From positions 1 to 36,075 of the forward strand of contig JACKQC010000032.1 in assembly GCA_024233085.1 (NCBI GenBank): a stretch of 36,075 nucleotides of DNA, given 5' to 3'. A model generated the notes under the pieces. That model made no database searches. It saw nothing but the letters and a program-made list of their open reading frames with translations, and had not been told where the DNA came from. The position numbers and the translations under genes are program-made. Origin of the DNA: Akkermansiaceae bacterium. Lineage in GTDB: Bacteria > Verrucomicrobiota > Verrucomicrobiia > Verrucomicrobiales > DEV007. Shown here piece after piece: positions 17,510-26,309 of this stretch. The stretch's first letter is position 1, and every line of letters begins with the position of its first letter.

Positions 17510-18645
17510 ATCGCCGCCGCGAGAGCCTCGACGGCGTCCGGATCGTGCGCCGCCGACAGAGTCACCCGCAGGCGGGCGCCCCCGCGCGGCACCGTCGGGT
17601 AGCGGATCGCGGGAGCCAGAAAACCCGCCGCGTTGAGGGATTCGGCGGCGGCCAGCGCGGCCTCGTTGCTTCCCAACAGGATGGGCACGATGGCGCTGGC
17701 GGCCTCGACCCCGGCCGAATTCGCGAAGGCGTCGACATTCCGCCAAAGCGCCGCGCGCCGGGCGTCGCCCTCCGCGCCCGCGATGAGGTCCAGCGCGACA
17801 CCGGCGGCCTCGGCGAGCGCCGGCGGCGGCGCGGTGGAGTAGATGAAACCGCGGGCGCGATTGACCAGCAGATCCACCGTCGCGCGACTGGCGCAGAGAT
17901 AGCCCCCGGAAAGCCCCGCCGCCTTGCTGAGGGTTCCCATTCGCAGTTCGATCCGGTTTTCGAGTCCCAGCTCCGCCGCCAACCCGCCACCGCGCGGTCC
18001 GATGACGCCGAAGGCGTGGGCCTCGTCCACCATCAGCCAGGCGTCGCGGGCCTCCTTCAGCGCGACAATTTCCGCCAGCGGCGCGCGGTCACCGTCCATG
18101 CTGAAAACCGATTCCGTCACGACCAGCACGCGGCCGCGGGCGGGATCGACGCGATTTTCCGCCCACCGGAGATGGCTGGCAAGTTTGTCGAGGTCGTTGT
18201 GCGGAAATACCCGCAACGTCGCGCCGCCCAGCCGCGCGCCGTCGATCAGCGAGGCGTGGCACAGCTTGTCGAGAATGACGACATCCTCCTTCCCCGTCAG
18301 CGCGCTCAAGGTTCCGACCGCGGCGGCGTAACCGCTCGAAAACGTCAGCGCCGCCTCGGATCGCTTGAAGGCGGCCAGTTTTTCCTCGAAATCGAGATGC
18401 GCCCCCAACGTGCCGCAAATCAGACGCGAAGCTCCGGCGCCGGCTCCGTGTTTTCGCAGCGCCCCGGCGAAGGCTTCGGTCAGGGTCGGATGGCTGGCGA
18501 GCCCGAGGTAGTCGTTGGAGGAGAAATTGTGAAAACGCCGCCCGTCCATTGTCACCACCGGCCCCTGCCCCGACTCGATCCGGCGCAGGTGTCGCCGCAG
18601 GCCCCCGGCTTCGAGGGCGGCGAGTTCGTCTTCGGGCAAACGCAT
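17494..18645 (-). CDS. bioF: 8-amino-7-oxononanoate synthase-like PLP enzyme
   Basis: This 383-residue alpha-oxoamine synthase condenses pimeloyl thioester with L-alanine in biotin synthesis if it is a true BioF. Motifs are FSSNDYLGLASHP (41-53), GAGASRLICGT (69-79), FSSGYAAAVG, TESVFSMDGD (178-186), VDEAHAFGVIGPRG (206-219) and the PLP lysine K241 in GTLSKAAGLSGGYL. The family also includes 2-amino-3-ketobutyrate ligase and related acyl transferases, but length and motifs favour BioF. No other biotin gene is in the window. It starts 18 bp after the S41-like gene. Confidence 0.88.
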   Translation of the reverse strand: MRLPEDELAALEAGGLRRHLRRIESGQGPVVTMDGRRFHNFSSNDYLGLASHPTLTEAFAGALRKHGAGAGASRLICGTLGAHLDFEEKLAAFKRSEAALTFSSGYAAAVGTLSALTGKEDVVILDKLCHASLIDGARLGGATLRVFPHNDLDKLASHLRWAENRVDPARGRVLVVTESVFSMDGDRAPLAEIVALKEARDAWLMVDEAHAFGVIGPRGGGLAAELGLENRIELRMGTLSKAAGLSGGYLCASRATVDLLVNRARGFIYSTAPPPALAEAAGVALDLIAGAEGDARRAALWRNVDAFANSAGVEAASAIVPILLGSNEAALAAAESLNAAGFLAPAIRYPTVPRGGARLRVTLSAAHDPDAVEALAAAIQALG

Positions 18646-18663
18646 CGGCGGGGCTGCGGCGGC

Positions 18664-19830
18664 TTACTTCTTCCGGGCCTCGCCGCCGGGAACGGGCGCG
18701 ACAAAGCCCTCCGCCGTCAGCAGATCGACCGCCTGATTCAGGGTCCGGTCGCGAAGGCGCGGCCGATCCCACTCGGTGGGTCGGTTGTTGCTTTTCGCCA
18801 CGTAATAGTCCAGCTCCGGATCGGTGCCGGCGACCAGCGCGGCTTCGTTCAAACGGGGACGCTGCTTTTCGAAAATGAAATCGCTCAGCGGATGTTCCCG
18901 CGTTTCGCGGAAGATCGCCTGCTTCACCTTCGTCGATGCCGGGGTGCGAATGTCGGGCGTCAGTCCGACGCGAAACAGCGAGCTGTCGTCGGGCAGGACG
19001 ACTTCCGCCACGCCGTAGCGAAGGATGCGATCCTCCCCGATGGGCACGTCGCGGTATTCGACCGTCATGCCGATGGTCGGCTCGCCAACCAGCAGGGAAC
19101 CGTCCCGGTTCTTCAACACGGCGGCGATGATCTCGCCCACGTTTCCCGTCTCGCGATCGATCAGGACGATGACGGGACCTTCCCACTGCTTGCGGGCGGT
19201 TTTGGCGAGGAAAAGCTGGGGTCGCTCGTCCCGGGGCCGGCGGATTTTGAAAAGCAACTCACCCTCGGGCCGGAACCGGCTCAGGATCGAGGCCGCGATA
19301 TCGAAATCCGCCTGTCGCTGCGGCGAACGCAGGTCGAGAATGAGCGTTCGCAGATCGGGCTCGTCGCCGAACCGCACCAGGGCTTTGTCCAGCTCGGTCA
19401 CCTCCTCTTTTCGGAATCTTCCAAAACGCACGTAGCCAAGGGTTTTAGAAAGCTTTTCCGAATGAAACAAAAACGGCGAATCGCGCGCCTCGCGGCTTTC
19501 CCGGGTGAGCAGGGTGGCGCCGAACTCGAGGCGCTCCAGAAGCCCCTGCAGCGCCGAACGATTCAGTTCGAGAAAACTGAGGGTGTCGCGTTTGATATAA
19601 TCCTCCCGCAGGAGGCGAAAGGCTTCCTGAAGACTCTCCTGCGGCAGAGCATCGATCAGGTCGGGCAGAGTCGGCTCCGGCTTCGGCCCGGACTCGACCG
19701 CCGAGGCGGGCGCCTGGGGAGCGCTGGCATTCTGGGCCGTCAACACCCCGGGAGCGAACGAAGCGAGCACGGCCAGACCCGTGACAGGCCGGACCACTCG
19801 CGGAAACAACGCTTTCATCATCGGTGACAT
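18664..19830 (-). CDS. S41 (C-terminal processing protease)-like exported protein, catalytic residues lost
   Basis: The 388-residue protein has a signal peptide (residues 1-32, ending LTAQ) and an S41-type core: LGYVRFGRF (131-139), RTLILDLRSPQ (161-171), GPVIVLIDRETGN (218-230), then EIIAAVLKNRDGSLLVGEPTIG and finally VGLTPDI. In active enzymes the nucleophile sits in S-A-S-E-I; here the segment is N-V-G-E-I with Gly232 in its place, and the general-base Lys of T.GKG is Met255 (PTIGMTV). No PDZ domain is visible. A pseudoprotease or binding protein is the best reading. ATG 19830 is supported by GAGG six bases upstream, which overlaps the thiD stop codon (7-bp gap), implying translational coupling. 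Confidence 0.8.
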   Translation of the reverse strand: MSPMMKALFPRVVRPVTGLAVLASFAPGVLTAQNASAPQAPASAVESGPKPEPTLPDLIDALPQESLQEAFRLLREDYIKRDTLSFLELNRSALQGLLERLEFGATLLTRESREARDSPFLFHSEKLSKTLGYVRFGRFRKEEVTELDKALVRFGDEPDLRTLILDLRSPQRQADFDIAASILSRFRPEGELLFKIRRPRDERPQLFLAKTARKQWEGPVIVLIDRETGNVGEIIAAVLKNRDGSLLVGEPTIGMTVEYRDVPIGEDRILRYGVAEVVLPDDSSLFRVGLTPDIRTPASTKVKQAIFRETREHPLSDFIFEKQRPRLNEAALVAGTDPELDYYVAKSNNRPTEWDRPRLRDRTLNQAVDLLTAEGFVAPVPGGEARKK

Positions 19831-19837
19831 GCGGGCC

Positions 19838-20653
19838 TCAGCTTACGCCCTCGGGGAAATGGTTCAAAGCGGTAATCGGCTCCGGAGACGTCCAGCGATA
19901 GGATTGCCGCAGAGCCGCGGTGATGTATCGCTTCGCCCTTTCGACGGACTCGGACAGCCCCCGGCCGCGCGCCAGATTCGCCGCGACGGCGGCGGAAAAC
20001 GTGCATCCGGTGCCGTGAGTGTCGACCCCCGGCACTCGCTCGGCCGAAAAATGCGCCAGGCTTTCGCCGTCCCAAAAAACATCGACCGCCGCGGCGCGAT
20101 CGCCGGTATCGAGATGGCCGCCTTTCACCACCACCGGCGTGCCGAAGGCCTCGAACCACTCCCGGGCCGCCTCGTCCATGGAGTCGAGCGAGTCGATGTC
20201 CCGTTCGAGCATCGCCCGCGCCTCGGCGAGGTTCGGTGTCGCGAGCGCCGCCAGCGGCAGCAACTTCGTCCGGTAAACCGCCACCGCCTCATCATCGACC
20301 AGCGAATCGCCCGAGCTGGCCACCATCACCGGATCGACCACAACGGGGATATCGGCGTGCGAGGCGAAGAACGCCGCCGTCGCCGCGGCAAGCTCCGCGT
20401 TGGCCAGCATGCCCGTTTTGGCCGCGCCGATCGTGAATCCGGAGCGAACGGTGTGGAGCTGGCGATTGAGCAGCATCGCATCCATCGGCTCGTAACCGGT
20501 GACCCGGCCCGGGATCTCCGCCACCACCGCCGTGACGGCGCACACCCCGTAAACGCCGTGGGCGGCGAAGGTTTTCAGATCGGCCTGCACCCCGGCGCCC
20601 GATGAACTGTCGGATCCGGCCACGGTCAGGGCGATGGGAGGCTTGGGGTGCAT
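19838..20653 (-). CDS. thiD: Hydroxymethylpyrimidine/phosphomethylpyrimidine kinase
   Basis: This 271-residue ribokinase-fold enzyme phosphorylates HMP and HMP-P for thiamine synthesis. Motifs are ALTVAGSDSSSGAGVQADLKTF at the N-terminus, GYEPMD, IGAAKTGMLAN, VVVDPVMVASSGD, TPNLAEARAML, VVVKGGHL and the C-terminal anion hole GVDTHGTGCTFSAAVAANLARG. The start at 20653 (MHPKPPIAL) gives standard length; an ATG at 20674 would add seven residues. No TPP riboswitch is visible in the 89-bp gap to apaG. It heads a tight minus-strand group with the S41-like gene and bioF, both cofactor genes flanking an exported protein. Confidence 0.93.
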   Translation of the reverse strand: MHPKPPIALTVAGSDSSSGAGVQADLKTFAAHGVYGVCAVTAVVAEIPGRVTGYEPMDAMLLNRQLHTVRSGFTIGAAKTGMLANAELAAATAAFFASHADIPVVVDPVMVASSGDSLVDDEAVAVYRTKLLPLAALATPNLAEARAMLERDIDSLDSMDEAAREWFEAFGTPVVVKGGHLDTGDRAAAVDVFWDGESLAHFSAERVPGVDTHGTGCTFSAAVAANLARGRGLSESVERAKRYITAALRQSYRWTSPEPITALNHFPEGVS

Positions 20654-20742
20654 CCGGAGCAAGTTTCCCGGCATTTTTGCGGTTCGCCACGACAGATTTG
20701 GCTTTACCCCCCTCGGGCGGCCGTGAAAGAATCGCGCCCGAC

Positions 20743-21126
20743 GTGCAAAAAACGATCGAAGAACTCAAAGGTGTCGAGGTTTCGGTGGACGAGGTTTTCT
20801 ACATGCCGAGTCTTCAAACGCCGCCGAATCTGCCCTATCCCTTTGTCTATTTCATCACCGTTCGGAACCACTCCGACCGTCCGATCACTCTCCGGGGACG
20901 GAAATGGATCGTCTCGGAGGAAAACGGCGAAACCCAGGTCGTCGAGGGGACCGGGATCACCGGACTGACGCCGAAACTGGAGCCGGGTGAACACTTTTCC
21001 TACAATTCCTATCACACCGTCGCCACGAACGCCGAAGTGACCGGCAGCTATCTCGTCGAGGACGATCTCGGCGGCCTTTACTTTACGCCCATCCCCCGGT
21101 TCCGGTTGTCCGTTCCGGAATGGTGA
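20743..21126 (+). CDS. apaG: ApaG/DUF525 family protein
   Basis: The 127-residue product matches ApaG, a fibronectin-like beta-sandwich protein. Signatures are FVYFITVRNHSDRPITLRGRKWIV, GEGTGI-type turn EGTGITGLTPKLEPGEHFSYNSY and GSYLVEDDLGGLYFTPIPRFRLS. A GTG start at 20743 gives the family length; the frame is open upstream but runs into the divergent thiD gene. ApaG has been linked to diadenosine-polyphosphate metabolism and metal phenotypes in enterobacteria; its exact activity is unsettled. The next gene may overlap its stop (ATGGTGA at 21120). Confidence 0.9.
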   Translation: MQKTIEELKGVEVSVDEVFYMPSLQTPPNLPYPFVYFITVRNHSDRPITLRGRKWIVSEENGETQVVEGTGITGLTPKLEPGEHFSYNSYHTVATNAEVTGSYLVEDDLGGLYFTPIPRFRLSVPEW

Positions 21127-21140
21127 CCATATTGCGGGCG

Positions 21141-21521
21141 ATGGACACTCGCACCCGCATTTCCCTCCGTGTCGCCGGCGCGCTCGGCTTTCTCGGGGTC
21201 GCCCTCGGGGCCTTCGGCGCCCACGGTCTCGCCGATCTCCTCGCTCGGAACGAACGCCTCGACACCTGGCACACCGCCGTTCTCTACCATCTGATCCACG
21301 CGGTCGCGCTCATGGCCCTCGCCGCCGCGGGGCGGGTCCGTCCCCTGACATTCTGGAGCTGGCTTATCGGCATTCTGCTCTTTTCCGGCAGCCTCTACGT
21401 GCTGAGCGTCACGAATATCAAAGCGCTCGGCGCCATCACGCCCTTCGGCGGCGTGGCTTTTCTCATCGGCTGGGGATCGGTGTGCCTCCGCCCGAAAGGC
21501 GGGAGCGAAAACGAGATCTGA
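21141..21521 (+). CDS. DUF423 family membrane protein
   Basis: This 126-residue protein with four hydrophobic helices carries the DUF423 signature LGVALGAFGAHGLADLL near the N-terminus, then TAVLYHLIHAVALMAL, GILLFSGSLYVLSVTN and ITPFGGVAFLIGW. The function of the family is not established. ATG 21141 gives the typical length. An ATG at 21120 overlapping the apaG stop codon is possible and would add seven residues. Likely co-transcribed with apaG. Confidence 0.88.
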   Translation: MDTRTRISLRVAGALGFLGVALGAFGAHGLADLLARNERLDTWHTAVLYHLIHAVALMALAAAGRVRPLTFWSWLIGILLFSGSLYVLSVTNIKALGAITPFGGVAFLIGWGSVCLRPKGGSENEI

Positions 21522-21617
21522 TCTCCCGCTTCCCGGAGCCACGCGGATTTTTCCGCGCCTTTCGCGACTTCCGCCGCTTGTCACGACGGACAAACGCCTC
21601 TATCCAACCCCTGCACG

Positions 21618-23012
21618 ATGAAGCTCAAATTCTGCGGCGCGGCCGGCACCACGACCGGTTCCCAACATCTTCTGGAAGTCAACGGGTCCCGAATCCTGCT
21701 GGACTGCGGCCTCTATCAGGGACACCGGGCGGACGCCTGGGAACGCAACCAGGACTTTCTTTTCGATCCCGCCACGCTCGACGCGGTCGTCCTCTCGCAC
21801 GCCCACATCGACCACAGCGGCAACCTGCCCAATCTGGTCCGGCAGGGATTTCGCGGGAACATCTATTCCACCTTCGCCACGCGCGACCTCTGTTCCATCA
21901 TGCTGCCCGACTCCGCCCGCATTCAGGAGCAGGATGTCGAGTGGATCAACAAGCGCCGCTCGAAAAACGGTGACGATCCCGTCGAACCGCTCTACTCGGA
22001 ACAGGACGCCGAGCTTTGCCTGCGCCAGTTCGTCAATATCGGCTACGACCGCGCCCTCCCCATCGCCAATGGCGTCCGCCTCACCTTCATCGACGCCGGA
22101 CACATCCTCGGTTCGGCGCAGGTGATTCTCGATCTCGAGGAAGCGGGAAACCGGAAGCGTCTCCTGTTCAGCGGCGATGTCGGGCGCGGCCGCAACGAAC
22201 TGCTCCGCGATCCGGCCAACGCGGAGGGGGTCGATTTTCTCCTCATGGAAAGCACCTACGGCGGCCGCGAGCACGAGCTACCGACCCAGGCCAACCACCT
22301 CCTCGAGTCCGTCCTCGAGCGTGCGCTGAAAAAACGCGGCAAGGTCATCATTCCCGCCTTCGCCGTCGAGCGCACCCAGCAGCTCATCTACGTGCTCCAC
22401 ACCCTCTCCGAGGCCGGCCGCCTGCCCGACGTGCCCATCTTCGTGGACAGTCCCCTCGCCGTCGGCGCCACGGAAATCTTCCGGCTTCATCCGGAATGCT
22501 TCAACGATGAGGTTTACCGATTCCTTTTCGAAAAGCGCGATCCTTTCGGGTTCGAAAACCTTTCCCTGATCCGCAAGGTCTCCGAGTCGAAGTCCCTCAA
22601 CGAGCTGCGCGAGCCCGCCATCATCATCTCCGCCTCCGGCATGTGCGAGGCCGGGCGCGTGCTTCACCACCTGCGCAACAATATCGGGGACCCGCGCAAC
22701 ACCGTCCTTTTCGTCGGCTATTGCGCCGAAAACACCCTCGGCTGGAAAATTCGCAACCGTTGGGACGAGGTGAACATCTTCGGCGAGCCCTTCAAACTCC
22801 GCGCCAATGTCGAAATTCTCGACAGCTTCAGCGGCCACGCCGACCGCGGCGAATTGCTCGACTATTTCGACCGCATGGGCGGGTCGCGCGAAAAAGTATG
22901 GCTCGTCCACGGAGAGCCCGAGCAATCCAAGGCCTTGTGCGAAACCCTGCGCGAGCGCCACCCCGGCGGGGCCATCGAAGTCGCCCAGTGGAAACGGACG
23001 GTGGAACTTTGA
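21618..23012 (+). CDS. Beta-CASP metallo-beta-lactamase fold RNA-processing-type hydrolase
   Basis: The 464-residue protein has the MBL zinc motif HAHIDHSG (61-68), DAGHILGSAQV, the GDVGRGRNELL loop and MESTYGGR, followed by a beta-CASP domain (VIIPAFAVERTQQL, FVDSPLA, IIISASGMCEAGRVLHHL) and the C-terminal Zn-dependent RNA specificity part (DSFSGHADRGELLDYF, VWLVHGEPEQ). Relatives include CPSF73-like and other bacterial RNA nucleases. Which RNA this group acts on is unknown. It starts ATGAAGCTC without a Shine-Dalgarno sequence, 96 bp after DUF423; that gap holds one CGCGGA-TTTT-TCCGCG hairpin (21542-21557) lacking a T-tail. Confidence 0.93.
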   Translation: MKLKFCGAAGTTTGSQHLLEVNGSRILLDCGLYQGHRADAWERNQDFLFDPATLDAVVLSHAHIDHSGNLPNLVRQGFRGNIYSTFATRDLCSIMLPDSARIQEQDVEWINKRRSKNGDDPVEPLYSEQDAELCLRQFVNIGYDRALPIANGVRLTFIDAGHILGSAQVILDLEEAGNRKRLLFSGDVGRGRNELLRDPANAEGVDFLLMESTYGGREHELPTQANHLLESVLERALKKRGKVIIPAFAVERTQQLIYVLHTLSEAGRLPDVPIFVDSPLAVGATEIFRLHPECFNDEVYRFLFEKRDPFGFENLSLIRKVSESKSLNELREPAIIISASGMCEAGRVLHHLRNNIGDPRNTVLFVGYCAENTLGWKIRNRWDEVNIFGEPFKLRANVEILDSFSGHADRGELLDYFDRMGGSREKVWLVHGEPEQSKALCETLRERHPGGAIEVAQWKRTVEL

Positions 23013-23077
23013 CCATCGCACCTCCCGACGCCGCCCCTACCCCACCGCCTTCTTTCCGAAATTTTTCTTTCGAATTT

Positions 23078-24280
23078 GTGAAAACCCTGCTTCTCACCAA
23101 CGAATATCCGCCGAACATTTACGGCGGCGCCGGCATCCACGTGCAGTACCTCGCCCGCGAACTGGCAAAACTCGTTCCCACCGAAGTCCGCTGCTTCGGC
23201 GAACAATGGAGCGATGGCTCGCCGATCGTCCGCGGGGCGGGCTGGGACCGCTCCGGCTACACCGCCCCCGAAAGGCTTCACTCCGTGCTGGGCGCGCTCC
23301 AGCGCTGCCTCGAGTTCAACACTCGCGCCATCGACGCCGACATCGTCCACCTCCACACCTGGTATTCCCACTTCGGCGGCATCCTCGCCAAATTCAACCA
23401 CGGCATTCCCATGGTGCTCACCGTTCACTCCCTCGAGCCCCTCCGCCCGTGGAAACGCGAGCAACTCGGCGGCGGCTACGATTTCACCCTCTGGCTGGAG
23501 AAAACAGCCATCGAAATGGCCGACGCCGTCGTCGCCGTGTCCCGCGAGACCCGCGCCGACATCCTCCGACTCTTCGACCTGCCCGAGGAGCGCGTCCACG
23601 TCATCTACAACGGCATCGATCCCGACGAATACCGGCCCACGCGAAACTCCGACCGCCTCCATTCCTACGGCGTCGATCCCGACCGGCCCTACGTCCTGTT
23701 CGTCGGCCGCATCACCCGGCAGAAGGGCATCGTCCATCTCGTCAACGCCATCCGCCATCTCCGGCCCGGCACCCAGGTCGTGCTCTGCGCCGGCGCGCCC
23801 GACACCCCCGAGATCGCCGCCGAAATGCGCGAGGCCGTCGATCGCGCCCGCGCCGCCCACAGCGGACCGGTCGTCTGGATCGACCAGATGCTCGACACCG
23901 AGACGAAGATCATCGTCTATTCCGGCGCCGCCGTTTTCTGTTGTCCTTCGATCTACGAACCCTTCGGCATCATCAATCTCGAGGCCATGGCCTGCGAAAT
24001 TCCCGTGGTCGGCTCCGCCGTCGGCGGGCTGAAGGAAGTGATCCTCGACGGGGAGACCGGCCTGCTCGTGCCTCTGGATCAGCAAAGCGAGAGCCCCTTC
24101 GAGCCCGTCGATCCCGAAAAGTTTGCCGCCGATCTCGCCGCCGCGCTCAACCGTGTGCTCGACGATCCCGAAACCGCCCGCCGCATGGGATCGGCCGGCC
24201 GCCAGCGTGTGCTCGACCATTTTTCCTGGGCGGAAATCGCGCGGGAGACGGTCGAGCTATACGAAAAAGTTTTAAGCTGA
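23078..24280 (+). CDS. glgM: Glycogen/maltose-1-phosphate synthase-type glycosyltransferase (GlgM/actinobacterial GlgA type)
   Basis: This 400-residue GT-B enzyme opens VKTLLLTNEYPPNIYGGAGIH and continues LVPTEVRCFGEQW, a signature of the Corynebacterium-type glycogen synthase group, now known to include ADP-glucose:glucose-1-phosphate maltosyl-forming GlgM. Also visible are HLHTWYSHFGG, VLTVHSLEPLRPWKREQLGGGY, YNGIDPDEY, FVGRITRQKGIVHLV and the acidic EPFGIINLEAMACEIPVVGS. The product (M1P or linear glucan) cannot be decided by eye, and no GlgE partner is present. The start is a GTG at 23078, 65 bp after the MBL gene. It ends 13 bp short of the convergent transglutaminase gene. Confidence 0.87.
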   Translation: MKTLLLTNEYPPNIYGGAGIHVQYLARELAKLVPTEVRCFGEQWSDGSPIVRGAGWDRSGYTAPERLHSVLGALQRCLEFNTRAIDADIVHLHTWYSHFGGILAKFNHGIPMVLTVHSLEPLRPWKREQLGGGYDFTLWLEKTAIEMADAVVAVSRETRADILRLFDLPEERVHVIYNGIDPDEYRPTRNSDRLHSYGVDPDRPYVLFVGRITRQKGIVHLVNAIRHLRPGTQVVLCAGAPDTPEIAAEMREAVDRARAAHSGPVVWIDQMLDTETKIIVYSGAAVFCCPSIYEPFGIINLEAMACEIPVVGSAVGGLKEVILDGETGLLVPLDQQSESPFEPVDPEKFAADLAAALNRVLDDPETARRMGSAGRQRVLDHFSWAEIARETVELYEKVLS

Positions 24281-24293
24281 CCGTCAAGCCCGG

Positions 24294-25253
24294 TCACTGG
24301 ACCGACTGGATCGAAACGACGGACGGCTCCTGCTCCTTCCCGACAGCCACGGTTTCACCGGGCAAATCGCGGACGTCTTTTTCGCCGCCATTCACCGGTC
24401 CGTCCGGCAACCGACGGACACTGACCGACACCTCCATGAGGCTGCCACCCGCTCCGTAGTAAGTCCCCGCCACCGGGGCCACCTCGCGGTAGTCACGACC
24501 CGTCGCCACCACCAGGTAGGTCTCATCAACCACTTTGTTGTTCGTCGGATCCAGCCCGATCCAGCCGAACGATTCGAGATAAACCTCGACCCAGGCGTGG
24601 GAGGCCTCCGAGCCGCGCAGATGATGATCCCGGGTCGCGTCAAAAAAATAGCCACTCACATATCGGGCGGGAATTCCGATTGCCCGACAGAAGGCGACCA
24701 TGGCGTGCGCGAAATCCTGGCAGACCCCGGTGCGCTTTTCAATCACCTCTCCCGCCCGGGTCGCCACCGTCGTCGCGCCGGACTGATACCGAAACTCCCG
24801 ATAGATATGCTCCATAATGGCATAGCTCGTCTGGAAAACATCCGTCGAACCACCCCGGATATCGAGGGCCCGCCGCCAGATTTCCGGTGTTCGCTCCACA
24901 TAGGCGCTTTCCTGGAGAAATGGATAGCACTCCTCTCGAAACCGGCATCGTGGAAGGTCATCGTGATGAAATCCGTAGGGAAAAGCCGAGAAATTCACCT
25001 TTTGGCGGGTCACCACCTCGGCCCGGCTCTCGATTACCAGCCGTTGATGAGGCCGCGCAATCTCAAACCAGTGGGTGCGATTCTGGTTAAGATCCTCATA
25101 ATGCCTCAGCCGACTCGCCGGCAGCACCGAAACGAACGCGTACTGCCGCTTCTGCCATCGGGTGTCGGGCGGATATAGTCGCAATTCGTTGACACTGTCC
25201 GAGACGGGCTCCGGATAGCGGTACTCCGTGCGATGGTGTACGCGCAGTCGCAT
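24294..25253 (-). CDS. Transglutaminase-like protein of the ATP-grasp/alpha-E cluster
   Basis: The 319-residue protein has the beta-strand N-terminal domain of this group (MRLRVHHRTEYRYPEPVSDSVNELRLYP) followed by a transglutaminase/protease-like fold. The triad is Cys178 (RTGVCQDFAHAM), His219 (EASHAWVEVYL) and Asp235 (GLDPTNNKVVD). No signal peptide. It is the last of three tightly spaced genes (18 bp and 39 bp gaps). In many bacteria this trio co-occurs, and comparative genomics has proposed a peptide-tagging or peptide-synthesis role; the substrate is unknown. The C-terminal 50 residues are low-complexity and probably disordered. Confidence 0.92.
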   Translation of the reverse strand: MRLRVHHRTEYRYPEPVSDSVNELRLYPPDTRWQKRQYAFVSVLPASRLRHYEDLNQNRTHWFEIARPHQRLVIESRAEVVTRQKVNFSAFPYGFHHDDLPRCRFREECYPFLQESAYVERTPEIWRRALDIRGGSTDVFQTSYAIMEHIYREFRYQSGATTVATRAGEVIEKRTGVCQDFAHAMVAFCRAIGIPARYVSGYFFDATRDHHLRGSEASHAWVEVYLESFGWIGLDPTNNKVVDETYLVVATGRDYREVAPVAGTYYGAGGSLMEVSVSVRRLPDGPVNGGEKDVRDLPGETVAVGKEQEPSVVSIQSVQ

Positions 25254-25271
25254 CGAGGGGGAGTTTTCGAG

Positions 25272-26270
25272 TTATTGTTGCTGTTGCTGGGATTGTTGCC
25301 AGGCAATCTGCCACACCTCGGGCCGCGCCACATTCCGGATTTCAGAAGGAAGGAGCACGTAGGTCTCGAAGACCTTTTGCCCGATCTGGTTCAATTGCGC
25401 CTGCAGTCCGTCAATATATCGGTGCAACCCGACGCTCCAGACGTTTTCCACGCTCGAAAAATTCATCTGCGCCAGCATGCTGCCCGTCAGCCGCTCCGCC
25501 TCGTTGGAGAAGGCGCCTGACGGCATTCCCGAGATGGCGTGAAGCACGCGATCGACTTCCCGGACACAAAAACGAACCGAGCGGGGAAAAGATGGCGAAA
25601 AGAGCAGAAAACCCACCACATTGCGAAGACTGATCTCGCCTCGATACTCTCCCCGGAACGCTGAAAAACCCGAACAGGATCGCATCGCCGAGGCCAGCCG
25701 CCCTCGCTCAGGCTCATCCCCGTATGTCAAAGTGTCCAGTATCCGGCTTGTCTTGTCGGCCCGCTCCAGGTACTTGCCCACCTTGATGAAATTCCACCCC
25801 TCGTCGTGGGGAATCGTCGCATCGATCAACCCTTCAAACAGCAACCGGAACTTGATCACTTCCCGGTAAAGCGCCTCGGGTTGGCGGCGCCACAGGTCCT
25901 CCGCCTCTCCGGACTGGAGAAAGAGGTGGATGCTGTTGAGTTCGAGCCACATTTCCTCCGATATTTGATCGCGAACCATCCGCGCGTTTTCCCGAGCGTG
26001 GGCGATGCAATGGCGGATGCAGTCCGGATTCTCGTCCGCAAAGGTGATGAATCGCCCGACATCCAGTTCCTCGGAACGCGACCGCCGCGCCACTTGATAG
26101 GCCTCCTCCGAGCACATCGCATAGAGAATCGGTCGCCAGGTCTCGCCGCTGTCGCCGAGCACCGCGTCAAGCGCGTCGTATCGGCACACGTCCACCATGC
26201 GCGCGAGATTCTCCGCACGCTCGAGGTAGCGGCTCAACCAGTAGAGACTGTCGGCGACACGGGATAGCAT
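25272..26270 (-). CDS. Alpha-E domain protein (DUF403)
   Basis: The 332-residue all-helical protein starts MLSRVADSLYWLSRYLERAENLARMVDVC, diagnostic of the alpha-E family. Later helices include EGWNFIKVGKYLERADKTSRILDTL and SFPRSVRFCVREVDRVLHAI. The conserved ERAEN and ERADKTSR segments carry the acidic and arginine residues that define the fold. It ends in an unusual glutamine run (WQQSQQQQQ) absent from the core domain. The biochemical role of alpha-E is not known; it is always found with the ATP-grasp and transglutaminase partners, as here. Confidence 0.93.
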   Translation of the reverse strand: MLSRVADSLYWLSRYLERAENLARMVDVCRYDALDAVLGDSGETWRPILYAMCSEEAYQVARRSRSEELDVGRFITFADENPDCIRHCIAHARENARMVRDQISEEMWLELNSIHLFLQSGEAEDLWRRQPEALYREVIKFRLLFEGLIDATIPHDEGWNFIKVGKYLERADKTSRILDTLTYGDEPERGRLASAMRSCSGFSAFRGEYRGEISLRNVVGFLLFSPSFPRSVRFCVREVDRVLHAISGMPSGAFSNEAERLTGSMLAQMNFSSVENVWSVGLHRYIDGLQAQLNQIGQKVFETYVLLPSEIRNVARPEVWQIAWQQSQQQQQ

Positions 26271-26309
26271 GATCGGATTGAAAACGAATCTCCGAAAAAT
26301 CGGGTTGGT

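Noticed and set aside
16060..19827. A 1255-codon open frame on the plus strand
   Set aside because: It crosses the glycosyltransferase in another frame and is antisense to bioF and the S41-like gene, all of which have recognisable motifs. Its translation is Arg/Gly-rich and matches nothing.
20654..20742. TPP riboswitch ahead of thiD
   Set aside because: The gap is only 89 bp and the conserved CTGAGA core of a THI element is not visible.
21542..21557. Intrinsic terminator after the DUF423 gene
   Set aside because: The CGCGGA-TTTT-TCCGCG stem has no T-run after it on either strand, so termination is not supported.
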